From assembly GCA_002403105.1 (NCBI GenBank), contig DHHD01000061.1, positions 1-31,707 on the forward strand: a stretch of DNA of 31,707 nt, written 5' to 3'. This document shows, in pieces, positions 24,385-31,707 of this stretch; position 1 is the stretch's first letter; every line of letters starts with the position of its first letter. Source of the stretch: Anaerolineaceae bacterium UBA4781 (GTDB taxonomy: Bacteria; Chloroflexota; Anaerolineae; Anaerolineales; Anaerolineaceae). The notes below the pieces were generated by a model. That model had not been told where the DNA came from, searched no databases, and saw only the letters and a program-made list of their open reading frames with translations. The translations under genes and the position numbers were made by a program.

Positions 24385-24468
24385 CCGCCATTACCAAATC
24401 AAAGAAAAATAGATAGGTACTATCTGCATTTGCATGGGAGGTTCTTGCCCTGTGCTTTTTAAAACGCC

Positions 24469-24508
24469 AATTCTTTTCGTGGTTTTTTGTAAATAATTGA
24501 AAAGAATT
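24469..24508. repeat. Inverted repeat upstream of the UroD-family gene
   Basis: AATTCTTTTC (24469-24478) and GAAAAGAATT (24499-24508) form a perfect 10-bp inverted repeat with a 20-base spacer, 70 bases before the gene start. It could be an operator or a weak attenuator. The remaining gap between 24385 and 24578 shows no ORF. Confidence 0.4.
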
Positions 24509-24578
24509 CTTAAATTATTCCAAAAACAAGAAGAAAAAGGGGATAATTACAGGATTCGATCTCAAAAAAGAGGGCAGC

Positions 24579-25571
24579 ATGCTGACAAAATTCTCACAAT
24601 CAGTCCTTCACCGTGACCATCCCCTGGGAATGCCCATCGGGGTCTATTCCGGGCTTGAAATCATCCATGCTTCTGTGCGGCAGGTTGTGAGCGATGCTCA
24701 AGTTCAAACGGAAGCTGTGCTGGCGATGCAAGAGCATTTTCATTCAGAAGTGATGATGACAGCCATGGATCTGAGCGCAGAAGCGGAAACCTTCGGATGC
24801 CAGATCCGCATGTCAGATGAAGAGATCCCCGCTGTGCTTGGGCGGCTCGTCACAAGCATGGAACAGGTCGTTGCTATACGTATGCCGAAAGCGGGGGAAT
24901 TACGTACAGCCGTGCATCTACGAACAGCGGAAAACCTGGCGGCTACAAGAAAAGCACCTGTTTTTGGAGGCTGCATCGGACCATTTTCACTCGCAGGACG
25001 CTTATTTGGAGTGAGCGAAGCGCTTGAAGCGACGATGCTGGATCCTGATCTGATGCAGATACTGGTGGAAAAAACAACCCATTATTTGATCGAATATATT
25101 CTGGCTTTTCGGCAGGTCGGTGCGGCAGGTGTCATTATGGCTGAACCGGCAGCCGGACTGTTATCTCCACGTGGATTGGCGAAATATTCTGCTTCTTGTG
25201 TGAAACAGATCGTTGAGGAAACCCAAACACCTGAGTTCACGATCATCTTGCATAATTGTGGAGCCCGGCTGGTTCATCTGCCGAAAGTGCTTGAATCAGG
25301 GGCTGAAATATACCATTTCAGCACTCCCATGGATATTCCCCAAGCGTTGCAGCAGGTAGATGAGCATATCATTTTGAGCGGTAATCTTGACCCCGTTGCG
25401 ATTTTCTTTCAGGGGACTGAAGATGATGTACGGCAGAAAACGCTTGAATTAGTAGAAACAGCAAAATCACACAAGAATTTCATTATTTCATCTGGTTGCG
25501 ATATTCCACCCGGTGTGCCATTACGTAATTTAGAAGTTTTTTATTCTACGGTGATAAATCAGCGAGCTTGA
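24579..25571 (+). CDS. Uroporphyrinogen-decarboxylase-family protein, methyltransferase-like
   Basis: A 330-residue TIM-barrel protein of the UroD/MtaA group. It has the zinc-thiolate pattern of methyltransferases and not of HemE: HNCG at about residue 225-228 and a second cysteine in SSGCDIPPG at about 307. Other family stretches are GPFSLAGRLFG and MAEPAAGLLSP. Such proteins move methyl groups between corrinoid proteins and thiols such as coenzyme M or related acceptors. No corrinoid protein or other methyltransferase of such a system is adjacent. GAGGG precedes the ATG by about four bases. It ends at a strong bidirectional terminator. Confidence 0.85.
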   Translation: MLTKFSQSVLHRDHPLGMPIGVYSGLEIIHASVRQVVSDAQVQTEAVLAMQEHFHSEVMMTAMDLSAEAETFGCQIRMSDEEIPAVLGRLVTSMEQVVAIRMPKAGELRTAVHLRTAENLAATRKAPVFGGCIGPFSLAGRLFGVSEALEATMLDPDLMQILVEKTTHYLIEYILAFRQVGAAGVIMAEPAAGLLSPRGLAKYSASCVKQIVEETQTPEFTIILHNCGARLVHLPKVLESGAEIYHFSTPMDIPQALQQVDEHIILSGNLDPVAIFFQGTEDDVRQKTLELVETAKSHKNFIISSGCDIPPGVPLRNLEVFYSTVINQRA

Positions 25572-25591
25572 ACCCCGAGAATCTCAAAGCA

Positions 25592-25628
25592 AAAAATCTC
25601 CCTATAATCCAACTTCAGGGAGATTTTT
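25592..25628. terminator. Bidirectional terminator between the UroD-family and P-type ATPase genes
   Basis: A perfect 12-bp stem, AAAAATCTCCCT (25592-25603) with AGGGAGATTTTT (25617-25628), and a 13-base loop. A-runs and T-runs flank both sides, suiting termination in both directions between convergent genes. Confidence 0.85.
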
Positions 25629-25658
25629 AAATTCAAGAAGCAGATATTCTATGAACGT

Positions 25659-28100
25659 TTAATCTTGAATATGGAATTTATTGCTGAACCACTTGCCTAA
25701 TTCCACTACTCCCAGCAAGCCCAGTGCGATGCCAGCCACCAGCAGCCATTCTTGCAGGTTCAGCGGCACAATCCCCAGTAAATTACCCAAAGCAGGGATG
25801 AGGAAAGGTAAGACGGCTGTGACCAACCCGGCGCTTACTGCCAAAATGAGTGGTTTATTGACCGTCAGTTTGTTCATGCGGAAAAGTGGGAGGCGCATGC
25901 TGCGGTAAGCGAAGATGTAGATCATCGAGTTGATGGCAAAGGAAGCGAAGACAATGCTGCGCCCTTCCGCTTCGTTCCCATGGATCGTGTACATGTGGTT
26001 GAACAGGTACAGAGCTGCGATGGCGCTGACAATACTGATGATGGCGATCAGTGAAAGCCCCAGATTGTTCAGGATGGGTTCTTTCAACGAGCGTGGTTTT
26101 TCATCCATGATGCCTCTTTCCTTCGGCTCGTACCCCAGCACGATATCTGAAGGTCCATCGCAGATCAGGTGGATCCATAATATTTGGGCGACCACCAGGG
26201 GGGCTGGCCAGCGCAACAGCATGGCAACGAAAATGGTCAACACTTCAGCGAACGAGTTCGACAGGGTGTACGCTACCACTTTGCGGATATTTTCAAAGAC
26301 GATGCGTCCTTCCTCAATGGCTGCCACAATGGTGCGGAAGTTGTTATCGAGTAGGATCAGATCAGCGGTTTCTTTCGCCACATCCGTCGCAGTTCCCACC
26401 ACAACGCCAATATTGGCTTGCTGCAGTGCCGGGGCATCATTCACCCCATCGCCGATCATGGCGGTCACTTCTTTATTATTCTGCAGTGCGCGTACGATAC
26501 GCAGCTTGTCATGCGGGCGAATGCGTGCGAAGATGGCGGTCTTTTTAACATGTTCTCCTAGTTCCTCATCGCTCATGGCTTCCAATTGTGCACCTTCAAG
26601 AATCTCATCACCATCATGCATGAGACCAATGTTACGTGCGATGCGTTCAGCGGTCACGCGATAATCCCCGGTGATCATTTTCACCTGGATACCGGCTTTC
26701 TGAGCCACCCGGATGGACTCCTGTACCTGCTCGCGCAGAGGATCCTCCATGCCCAGTAGCCCCAGCCAGTGATAACCAGTGTGATCTTCCAGTTTTCCAT
26801 CCTCCCGATATGCCAGACCGAGCAGTCTTAATCCTTCGCCTGCCCAATCTTCTACCTGAGCGAGGATGTGCTCTTTTTCTTTTTTCTCCAGCTTGCACAT
26901 TTCCAGCACAATTTCCGGAGCGCCTTTCAGGTAATTAAATTTTTTATCTTCCAAACTGTTTGCAGTCACCATGAACTTGGTCTCACTGCTGAAGAGTTCC
27001 TCTGAAAGCCGTTCCGAACGGTCGACCAGTTTCTGAGGGTCATCCGAAGCAAGCGTCAGGGAATATTCCCACAGTGCCACATCCACCGGACCTTCCAGAT
27101 TGTTGCACAGCACCATGGTTTGGTAAGCGCGGGCTTGATCGTTGAGGTCAGCACGGGTAACGCGCATATGCCCTTCGGTGAGGGTACCGGTCTTATCGGT
27201 GCAGATGACGGTTACGGAACCCAGTGTTTCCACTGCCTGCATACGTTTGACGAGACCATTGCGTTTGAGGATCTTGCGCATACCCAGCACCAGAATGACG
27301 GTTACAGCGATCAGGAGCCCTTCGGGAACAGCGGCGATCGCCAGAATGATAGAAGTACGCAGCATTTCAAGGAACGTGCCGCCCATGAGCAGACCAGAGA
27401 TCAGAATGGCGAGTGTGAATCCGATCACGATCAAAGTCAGTGTTTTGCTGAAAGCTTTCAGCCGCACCTGCAGTGGAGTATCTTCTTCAACATGCTCCTG
27501 CAAGCTGGTGGCGATCTTGCCCAATTCTGTGCTGCTGCCTATGGCAGCTACTTCAAGCAAGCCGCGTCCGGTCAGAACGGTGGTGCCCATAAAGACCTGA
27601 TCAGCTACGGCTTTCGCAACCGGCTCGCTTTCTCCGGTGAGAATGGCTTCATCGAGGGTCAGTTTGATGCTCTCGACCAAAACTCCATCTCCGGGTGCTT
27701 TTTCTCCGGCATTCAAGATCACCAAGTCACCCGGAACCAGTTCCCATACCTCCACCTCACAGCGTTCGCCATCGCGAATTACGGTGGTGGTTGGTTTCAG
27801 CAGTCCCTTGAGGGCAGTGTACGTTTTCTGTGCCTGGTATTCCTGAACGAAACCTAAAATGACATCCACGATAACCACCACGATGATGATGGCAAAATCG
27901 CTGTATTCTTTGGCGACCAGAGAGACCAATGCAGCCACCAGGATGATATAGACCAATGGACTCTTGAACTGGTTGAGCAGCAGAGTCCAGGGGGAGGTTG
28001 GTTTTTCAGCCGGCAGCCGGTTTTCACCGAATTGGCGGCGGCGTTCCAACACTTCTGTACTGGTTAATCCGGTAGCTGTTTTCTTATCCATTTTTAACAT
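25659..28100 (-). CDS. P2-type cation-transporting ATPase (Ca2+-ATPase-like)
   Basis: A 813-residue inner-membrane pump. The actuator domain has LTGESEPV. The phosphorylation site is CTDKTGTLTEG with Asp at about residue 300. The hinge is GDGVNDAPAL at about 552. Membrane helix 4 carries AAVPEGLL and helix 6 carries HLICDGPSDIVLG, patterns of PacL/SERCA-like P2 ATPases and not of P1B heavy-metal pumps, and no N-terminal metal-binding domain is present. About ten hydrophobic segments are visible. The start ATG at 28100 has AAGGAG six bases before it. It overlaps the ArsR gene by 17 bases. The cation is not certain. Confidence 0.92.
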   Translation of the reverse strand: MLKMDKKTATGLTSTEVLERRRQFGENRLPAEKPTSPWTLLLNQFKSPLVYIILVAALVSLVAKEYSDFAIIIVVVIVDVILGFVQEYQAQKTYTALKGLLKPTTTVIRDGERCEVEVWELVPGDLVILNAGEKAPGDGVLVESIKLTLDEAILTGESEPVAKAVADQVFMGTTVLTGRGLLEVAAIGSSTELGKIATSLQEHVEEDTPLQVRLKAFSKTLTLIVIGFTLAILISGLLMGGTFLEMLRTSIILAIAAVPEGLLIAVTVILVLGMRKILKRNGLVKRMQAVETLGSVTVICTDKTGTLTEGHMRVTRADLNDQARAYQTMVLCNNLEGPVDVALWEYSLTLASDDPQKLVDRSERLSEELFSSETKFMVTANSLEDKKFNYLKGAPEIVLEMCKLEKKEKEHILAQVEDWAGEGLRLLGLAYREDGKLEDHTGYHWLGLLGMEDPLREQVQESIRVAQKAGIQVKMITGDYRVTAERIARNIGLMHDGDEILEGAQLEAMSDEELGEHVKKTAIFARIRPHDKLRIVRALQNNKEVTAMIGDGVNDAPALQQANIGVVVGTATDVAKETADLILLDNNFRTIVAAIEEGRIVFENIRKVVAYTLSNSFAEVLTIFVAMLLRWPAPLVVAQILWIHLICDGPSDIVLGYEPKERGIMDEKPRSLKEPILNNLGLSLIAIISIVSAIAALYLFNHMYTIHGNEAEGRSIVFASFAINSMIYIFAYRSMRLPLFRMNKLTVNKPLILAVSAGLVTAVLPFLIPALGNLLGIVPLNLQEWLLVAGIALGLLGVVELGKWFSNKFHIQD

Positions 28101-28389
28101 GTTCGACTCCTTGTTTAAAGAGTGCAATGATATGCGGGTCAACTACACTGTAATGAACTTCTTTGCCATCGCGGCGCGCTTGAACAATATGCATTTGGCG
28201 CAATCCACGCATGTGGTGAGAAACGGCAGATTCAGTTACACCGATCTGTTTAGCCAGCGCCTGGATGTTCATTTCCTGCTCTACGATCACGGAGAGGATG
28301 CGCACCCGGCTGGTATCGCTGAAAACACTGAACAGTTCTGCTACATGCGCAGCGGTATGTTCGTCAAGAATATAAGAATTTTTTTCCAT
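28084..28389 (-). CDS. ArsR/SmtB-family metalloregulator
   Basis: A 101-residue winged helix-turn-helix repressor. FSDTSRVRILSVI starts the core, the recognition helix is TESAVSHHMRGLRQMHIV and the wing is RRDGKEVHYSV. The last helix reads DPHIIALFKQGVEHVKNG, fitting the zinc-type alpha5 pattern D-x-H-(10)-H, but with Asn where the final Glu/His ligand is usual. It has no CVC motif. It starts 39 bases or less from its own promoter/operator and overlaps the ATPase gene by 17 bases, so it most likely controls that pump. GAGGA precedes the ATG. Confidence 0.9.
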   Translation of the reverse strand: MEKNSYILDEHTAAHVAELFSVFSDTSRVRILSVIVEQEMNIQALAKQIGVTESAVSHHMRGLRQMHIVQARRDGKEVHYSVVDPHIIALFKQGVEHVKNG

Positions 28390-28399
28390 AGTTTTTCCT

Positions 28400-28461
28400 C
28401 AAACGATTAAACACATACTCAATCGTTTGCGAATAATATCACTAACTTGAAAAGATGACAA
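28400..28461 (-). promoter_or_regulatory. Promoter and operator of the arsR-like/ATPase operon
   Basis: On the minus strand a near-consensus promoter reads TTGTCA (28461-28456), 17 bases, TATTAT (28438-28433). The expected start at about 28426 lies inside a perfect 9-bp inverted repeat, CAAACGATT (28400-28408) and AATCGTTTG (28421-28429), spacer 12. This is the expected position for a steric repressor site. Confidence 0.75.
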
Positions 28462-28649
28462 TATTAGAAAATGATTAAAAAAACAATTCTCATATAAAAA
28501 CAAGTTTTGAGAAATAAAATAACAAATATGGAAATATCAGTCCTGTATAATGAATATATAGGGAACGTAAATGTGTACCGAGCTTGAAAAGCAAAGTATG
28601 CAGTATCAAGCGATCCGCGTAAAGGATCCTGAGAAAGAAAGGATTTGCT

Positions 28650-29042
28650 ATGAAAGGCTATATTAAGAATATTGAAGACATTGCTGTAAAAAATACCGAC
28701 TTCCGGCAAGTGCTTTACACAGCCAAAAACTGCCAACTGGTGGTCATGGCTTTAAAACCAAAGGAAGAGATCGGGATGGAAGTACATCATCTTGATCAGT
28801 TCTTCAGAGTGGAAGAAGGAAGCGGCGAAGCGATCCTGGATGGAGTCACCACACCTATCAGCGCGGGTTATGCTGTAATAGTGCCAGCTGGAGCCAATCA
28901 TAATATTATCAATACAGGCAGCGTTCCACTGAAACTGTATACCATCTATGCTCCACCCAATCACCGCGATGGGGTTATTCACCATACGCGTGCAGAAGCG
29001 GAGCAGGACGACGAAGCATTCGACGGAAAAACTACAGAATAG
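28650..29042 (+). CDS. Cupin-domain protein
   Basis: A 130-residue single cupin barrel. Motif 1 is GMEVHHLDQFFRVEEGSGEA (His, His and Glu ligands) and motif 2 is VPAGANHNIINTG with a further His. A late HHTRAEAEQDDEAF tail is common in small mannose-6-phosphate-isomerase-like cupins, but the function is unknown. A TATAAT lies at 28546-28551 about 100 bases upstream, and AAGGA precedes the ATG. It is transcribed away from the arsR gene. Confidence 0.85.
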   Translation: MKGYIKNIEDIAVKNTDFRQVLYTAKNCQLVVMALKPKEEIGMEVHHLDQFFRVEEGSGEAILDGVTTPISAGYAVIVPAGANHNIINTGSVPLKLYTIYAPPNHRDGVIHHTRAEAEQDDEAFDGKTTE

Positions 29043-29059
29043 CAATATATCATCAGATG

Positions 29060-29086
29060 GAGAGCACGCGCGTGCCCTCTTGGTTT
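29060..29086 (+). terminator. Probable terminator of the cupin gene
   Basis: GAGAGCACG (29060-29068) pairs with CGTGCCCTC (29071-29079) with one mismatch and is followed by TTGGTTT. The loop is tight, so the innermost pair is probably open. The T-tract is interrupted. Confidence 0.45.
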
Positions 29087-29217
29087 AGTTAAAGCATGAT
29101 GACAAATATTTCAGTTTAATTCTCTTTTAAAATATGGAGAACGAAACAAAAGCAAGTTGAAATTTTCAAAATACAAGAAATTGGATTTTTTATATACATA
29201 GGGCTTAAAAAACCTAT

Positions 29218-29256
29218 CCCCACTCTCCTCCCCCTAAACTTGAGTTTAAGGGGAGG
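29218..29256 (+). repeat. C-rich/G-rich palindromic repeat, copy 4
   Basis: Starts CCCCACTCTCCTCCCCC, carries the hairpin TAAACT/AGTTTA and ends AGGGGAGG. It lies 19 bases from the end of the ferric-reductase-like gene, about 10 kb from the other copies. Confidence 0.65.
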
Positions 29257-29274
29257 AACTGTCAACAAAAAACA

Positions 29275-30501
29275 CTATCTGAACTTAAAAGCTTCGTAAT
29301 GCAGGTCAACGTTCTTATAGTTCTTTTTAAAGAATTTAATGAAATGGTCCATCATTTTTTGTGGCCCACACAGGTAAATGCTGGTATTTTCTTGCAATGA
29401 ATATCCTTCAAAATCAAGCATTTTCATTGTTGAGGTATCAATGAAGTGAGCTTTGAAATTCTTGTTTTGTCGTTGATACTCATCTAAAAAGGGTATATAA
29501 ACACTGACCGCTTCACCCTGATAAGAATAGTAGAAATCGACAGTATGGCTGAGTTGGTTTTCTCGCAAATAAGACATAAACGGAGTGATCCCAATTCCTC
29601 CGGCAATCCAGAGTTGATTTTGATTTCCCTGATCGAAGTCGAAAAACCCATATGGTCCATCGATCTCAACTTTGGCATCCGCTTTCAACGAATCATAGAG
29701 TTGTTTCGTAAAGTCGCCGGAATTTTTTGTGGTCAGTATTATTCGACTGCCATCTCCACCAGAAATTGAGAAAGGATGCGATTCGACATCAATTCCTTCC
29801 TGAAATACCTTAATAAAGATAAATTGACCTTTTTTGTAAGAGACTGGCTTATCGAGGGCAATTTCCCATTCCAAAACGCTGGGATTTAGATGGGTTACTT
29901 TGGTGACCGTACCCTTGTGTTTGAATTGTATTCTTTCATAGAAAAAGAGGGTGTATATGGCAGAGGCAATGCCAATTACCGAGGTCAAAAGAAACCAGAT
30001 GCTGGGAGGTGAGAAATCAAGCAAAGCATACGTGGCGGAAATGAGAACATGGATCAAGCCGATAATATATGGAATGAGCATGAGCGCATGGATCTTTTTC
30101 CATTTCCCATAATTGATCTTTTTATCGAACAGCGTTATTGCGGCGATCACCACAAAAATGAAAAGCGACAATCCACCCAGAATAATTCTTAAATTCACCT
30201 GATCACTGGTTTTGATTTGATCGCTGATTGCAATGTGCACAAAAAGCAGCACGAGAGAAGCGATCGCCAGATAGCGGTGGTAGATGTACATTTTATCCAA
30301 TCCGCCGAACCATTTTTCGATGGTTCGATTTCTGGTTGAAAGAAGAAAATTCAAGCAAAATCCGGAAAGCGCAACCCCGGCTACAATTTGTCTAACTCTA
30401 TCCAGAGGAATGATTTCTTGAGCGGGAATGGCGGTAATCCAAAGAACCAGAGTGATGATCATTGTAAAGCTTATCAAGAGAATGCCCTTTAGGTTTTTCA
30501 A
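29275..30501 (-). CDS. Ferric-reductase-like transmembrane flavoprotein (NADPH oxidase/FRE superfamily)
   Basis: About 408 residues. The first half is membrane-embedded with about six helices and histidines suited to haem binding (HRYLAIAS, FVHIAIS, KIHALML and LIHVLIS). The second half is an FAD/NAD(P)H-binding reductase: HPFSISGGD for FAD (~residue 243), GGIGITPFMSYL for the nucleotide (~300) and YLCGPQKMMDHF at the end. It should move electrons across the membrane from NAD(P)H, with an unknown acceptor. The TTG at 30501 is chosen because GGAGG lies six bases upstream, while the ATG at 30534 overlaps a TATAAT box and has no ribosome site. Confidence 0.87.
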   Translation of the reverse strand: MKNLKGILLISFTMIITLVLWITAIPAQEIIPLDRVRQIVAGVALSGFCLNFLLSTRNRTIEKWFGGLDKMYIYHRYLAIASLVLLFVHIAISDQIKTSDQVNLRIILGGLSLFIFVVIAAITLFDKKINYGKWKKIHALMLIPYIIGLIHVLISATYALLDFSPPSIWFLLTSVIGIASAIYTLFFYERIQFKHKGTVTKVTHLNPSVLEWEIALDKPVSYKKGQFIFIKVFQEGIDVESHPFSISGGDGSRIILTTKNSGDFTKQLYDSLKADAKVEIDGPYGFFDFDQGNQNQLWIAGGIGITPFMSYLRENQLSHTVDFYYSYQGEAVSVYIPFLDEYQRQNKNFKAHFIDTSTMKMLDFEGYSLQENTSIYLCGPQKMMDHFIKFFKKNYKNVDLHYEAFKFR

Positions 30502-30507
30502 AGCTGA

Positions 30508-30538
30508 CCTCCGTAATGACGAAACTTGATTCATTATA
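30508..30538 (-). promoter_or_regulatory. Promoter -10 box and ribosome site deciding the reductase start
   Basis: On the minus strand TATAAT occupies 30538-30533 and GGAGG 30512-30508. The -10 box covers the upstream in-frame ATG, so that codon cannot lie in a message made from this promoter. No convincing -35 is seen. Confidence 0.5.
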
Positions 30539-30596
30539 TAGTATATAAGGCTGCAAAATAAAAGCATCATCAGAAAGTATTATTCAAGTATTATGT

Positions 30597-31481
30597 TTGG
30601 GAGTACTATTCCTTCTAATGATCGCTTGCGATATCACCGAATATGGAGAACCGGATTCTGATATTGACGACTTGCTGGATAATTGGTCTGATATGGACCT
30701 TCCCCGGGATGCCTGGTTGGCATACAACAAACAAAATGTGCTGGTTGGCTATGCGGCCATCTATCAGGATTCCAGAGAAATATTCCACTTTGACCTGTAT
30801 GTGCATCCCGCCCTGGCAAAACCAGGGTTGAATGAAGAGTTAATCGATCAGTGCGAAAAGCGCACTCAGGTCATTCTCTCCGAGAAAAAATGGGAACAAG
30901 CTACCACATCCATTATCGTCGCTGGCAGTAACCAGAAAAGCAAACAACTTGTCGAAAAGTTGGGATATACGATTCTTATCTATCACTTTGGAATGGCCAT
31001 CCATTTTGAAAACCCACCCTCTGCGCCCGTCTGGTTGGAAGGCATCAGCCTGCGCACCGTCGATCCTGAAAAGGATGATCGCCTGATCTACAATTTCATC
31101 CAGAATGCTTTTGAACGCCCCGGGCGCATTGCCCCATCTTTTGAGGGCTGGCGTGATTTCATGCTAGGAGCATCCAACTTCAGAAGTGATGTGTGGTTTT
31201 TAACCTATCACAGCAATGAACTGGTGGGTGCGGCTTTGTGCTTTACGTACCCCGAATATGGATGGGTACGGCAGTTAGGGGTGGAACCTGCCTGGCGGGG
31301 AAAAGGCATCGGATCTGCACTGCTGCAGCATGCTTTTGGTGTTTTCTATGCACTTAGTTTTTCTTCAGTGCGATTGGTTGTGGAATCGGAAAACGTGAAC
31401 GCATTCCGTTTATATGAAAGTGTGGGTATGAAATGCAGCCAGCGTTATGCTGAATATCAAAAAGCGATATTCAGTTCATGA
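30597..31481 (+). CDS. GNAT-family N-acetyltransferase with two GNAT domains
   Basis: 294 residues as an open frame. Residues 1-150 resemble a degenerate first GNAT domain (ACDITEYGEPD, YVHPALAKPGLNEEL). The second, about 150-290, has the acetyl-CoA loop QLGVEPAWRGKGIGSALLQ and the end motif VNAFRLYESVGMK. This is the mycothiol-synthase-like double arrangement, but the substrate is unknown. The start is unclear: TTG 30597 or ATG 30618, neither with a clear ribosome site. Relatives usually have about 15-20 more residues before the ACD segment, so the first strand may be lost or poorly defined. Confidence 0.8.
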   Translation: MGVLFLLMIACDITEYGEPDSDIDDLLDNWSDMDLPRDAWLAYNKQNVLVGYAAIYQDSREIFHFDLYVHPALAKPGLNEELIDQCEKRTQVILSEKKWEQATTSIIVAGSNQKSKQLVEKLGYTILIYHFGMAIHFENPPSAPVWLEGISLRTVDPEKDDRLIYNFIQNAFERPGRIAPSFEGWRDFMLGASNFRSDVWFLTYHSNELVGAALCFTYPEYGWVRQLGVEPAWRGKGIGSALLQHAFGVFYALSFSSVRLVVESENVNAFRLYESVGMKCSQRYAEYQKAIFSS

Positions 31482-31557
31482 TTTGAAAACGCATATTTTA
31501 CCTTTCTCACAGTAAAATAAGCTGATTCAACTGCAATAATGAAAAGAGGGTCTATTT

Positions 31558-31707
31558 ATGAAAGCCATCGCCCTGGTGGTCAGCGCTAGAGAACATGGTA
31601 ATTGTTATGATTTTGCCCGATTTACCTTGGATGTATTACATAATAACGACGTTGAAACTGAATTGATCAATTTCTATGACCATCAGACCTGCTATAGAAA
31701 GTCAAGA
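31558..31707 (+). CDS. Flavodoxin/NADPH-dependent FMN reductase-like protein (3' partial)
   Basis: The ATG at 31558 follows AGAGGG by about seven bases and the frame is open to the window edge (50 codons). KAIALVVSAREHGNCYDFAR followed by ETELINFYD resembles the N-terminal FMN-phosphate loop of iron-sulfur flavoproteins and FMN reductases. The C-terminal part lies outside the window. Confidence 0.65.
   Translation, partial: MKAIALVVSAREHGNCYDFARFTLDVLHNNDVETELINFYDHQTCYRKSR

Noticed and set aside
25930..27857. Long plus-strand frames (245 and 244 codons) opposite the P-type ATPase
   Set aside because: They are shadows of the strongly conserved ATPase frame, with Ser/Arg/Met-rich or His/Gln-rich translations and no recognisable domain.
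28552..28649. Riboswitch-like leader before the cupin gene
   Set aside because: Only a short GGATCC-type hairpin is present, and no known riboswitch core could be recognised.
1..31707. CRISPR arrays, tRNA or rRNA genes, integrase or attachment sites
   Set aside because: No regularly spaced repeats, cloverleaf-like sequences, rRNA motifs or recombinase genes were seen. A covariance-model scan would be needed to exclude small structured RNAs.

Overview
The window looks like a bacterial chromosome segment of moderate GC, most likely from Chloroflexota and perhaps Anaerolineae. The basis is a bacterial gene set that carries an archaeal-style HMG-CoA/mevalonate cluster, frequent TTG and GTG starts with good Shine-Dalgarno sites, and GerM-type lipoprotein, M29 aminopeptidase and DUF6398-like genes. 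The taxonomic call is inference. I found no rRNA, tRNA, CRISPR array or integrase.

Layout. Positions 1-1939 hold the tail of a gene with its terminator, then an AbrB-like regulator overlapping an ABC-2 type exporter (ATPase and permease), with a palindrome over the likely promoter. Positions 1958-8914 hold a molybdopterin oxidoreductase (minus), a soluble GAF histidine kinase and a methyltransferase (plus), a zinc-ribbon methyltransferase (minus), and an ABC-F ATPase followed by an ATP-grasp ligase (plus). Positions 8924-12429 (minus) hold an M29 aminopeptidase with its own terminator, then a nitrilase-NadE-GerM lipoprotein operon in which NAD synthetase is split into glutaminase and synthase genes. 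Positions 12555-17309 (plus) hold an MBL-fold hydrolase, then HMG-CoA reductase, HMG-CoA synthase, a thiolase homologue and a DUF35 zinc-ribbon/OB-fold protein.

Positions 17310-24578 form an accessory, AT-richer, partly decayed region. It holds an unknown protein with a promoter that predicts a leaderless message, a DUF559 endonuclease gene enclosed by inverted C-rich/G-rich palindromes, a deletion-bearing pseudogene, a DUF6398-like gene, a large primase-helicase of the TOTE conflict-system type, a frameshifted nucleotidyltransferase with a small partner ORF, and the C-terminal stump of an aminoglycoside adenylyltransferase-like gene. Positions 24579-31707 hold a UroD-family methyltransferase-like protein, an ArsR regulator overlapping a P2-type cation ATPase with a clear promoter/operator, a cupin, a ferric-reductase-like flavocytochrome, a double GNAT protein and the start of a flavodoxin-like protein.

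Two observations stand out. First, the thiolase homologue between HMG-CoA synthase and DUF35 has lost all four residues I would expect to be catalytic (Glu, Trp, Phe and Thr replace Cys, His, His and His), so the archaeal-type condensing complex appears to keep its scaffold with a non-canonical partner. Second, the DUF559 gene lies between inverted copies of a palindrome that recurs elsewhere in the window, resembling the REP/RAYT arrangement and suggesting an undescribed small mobile unit.
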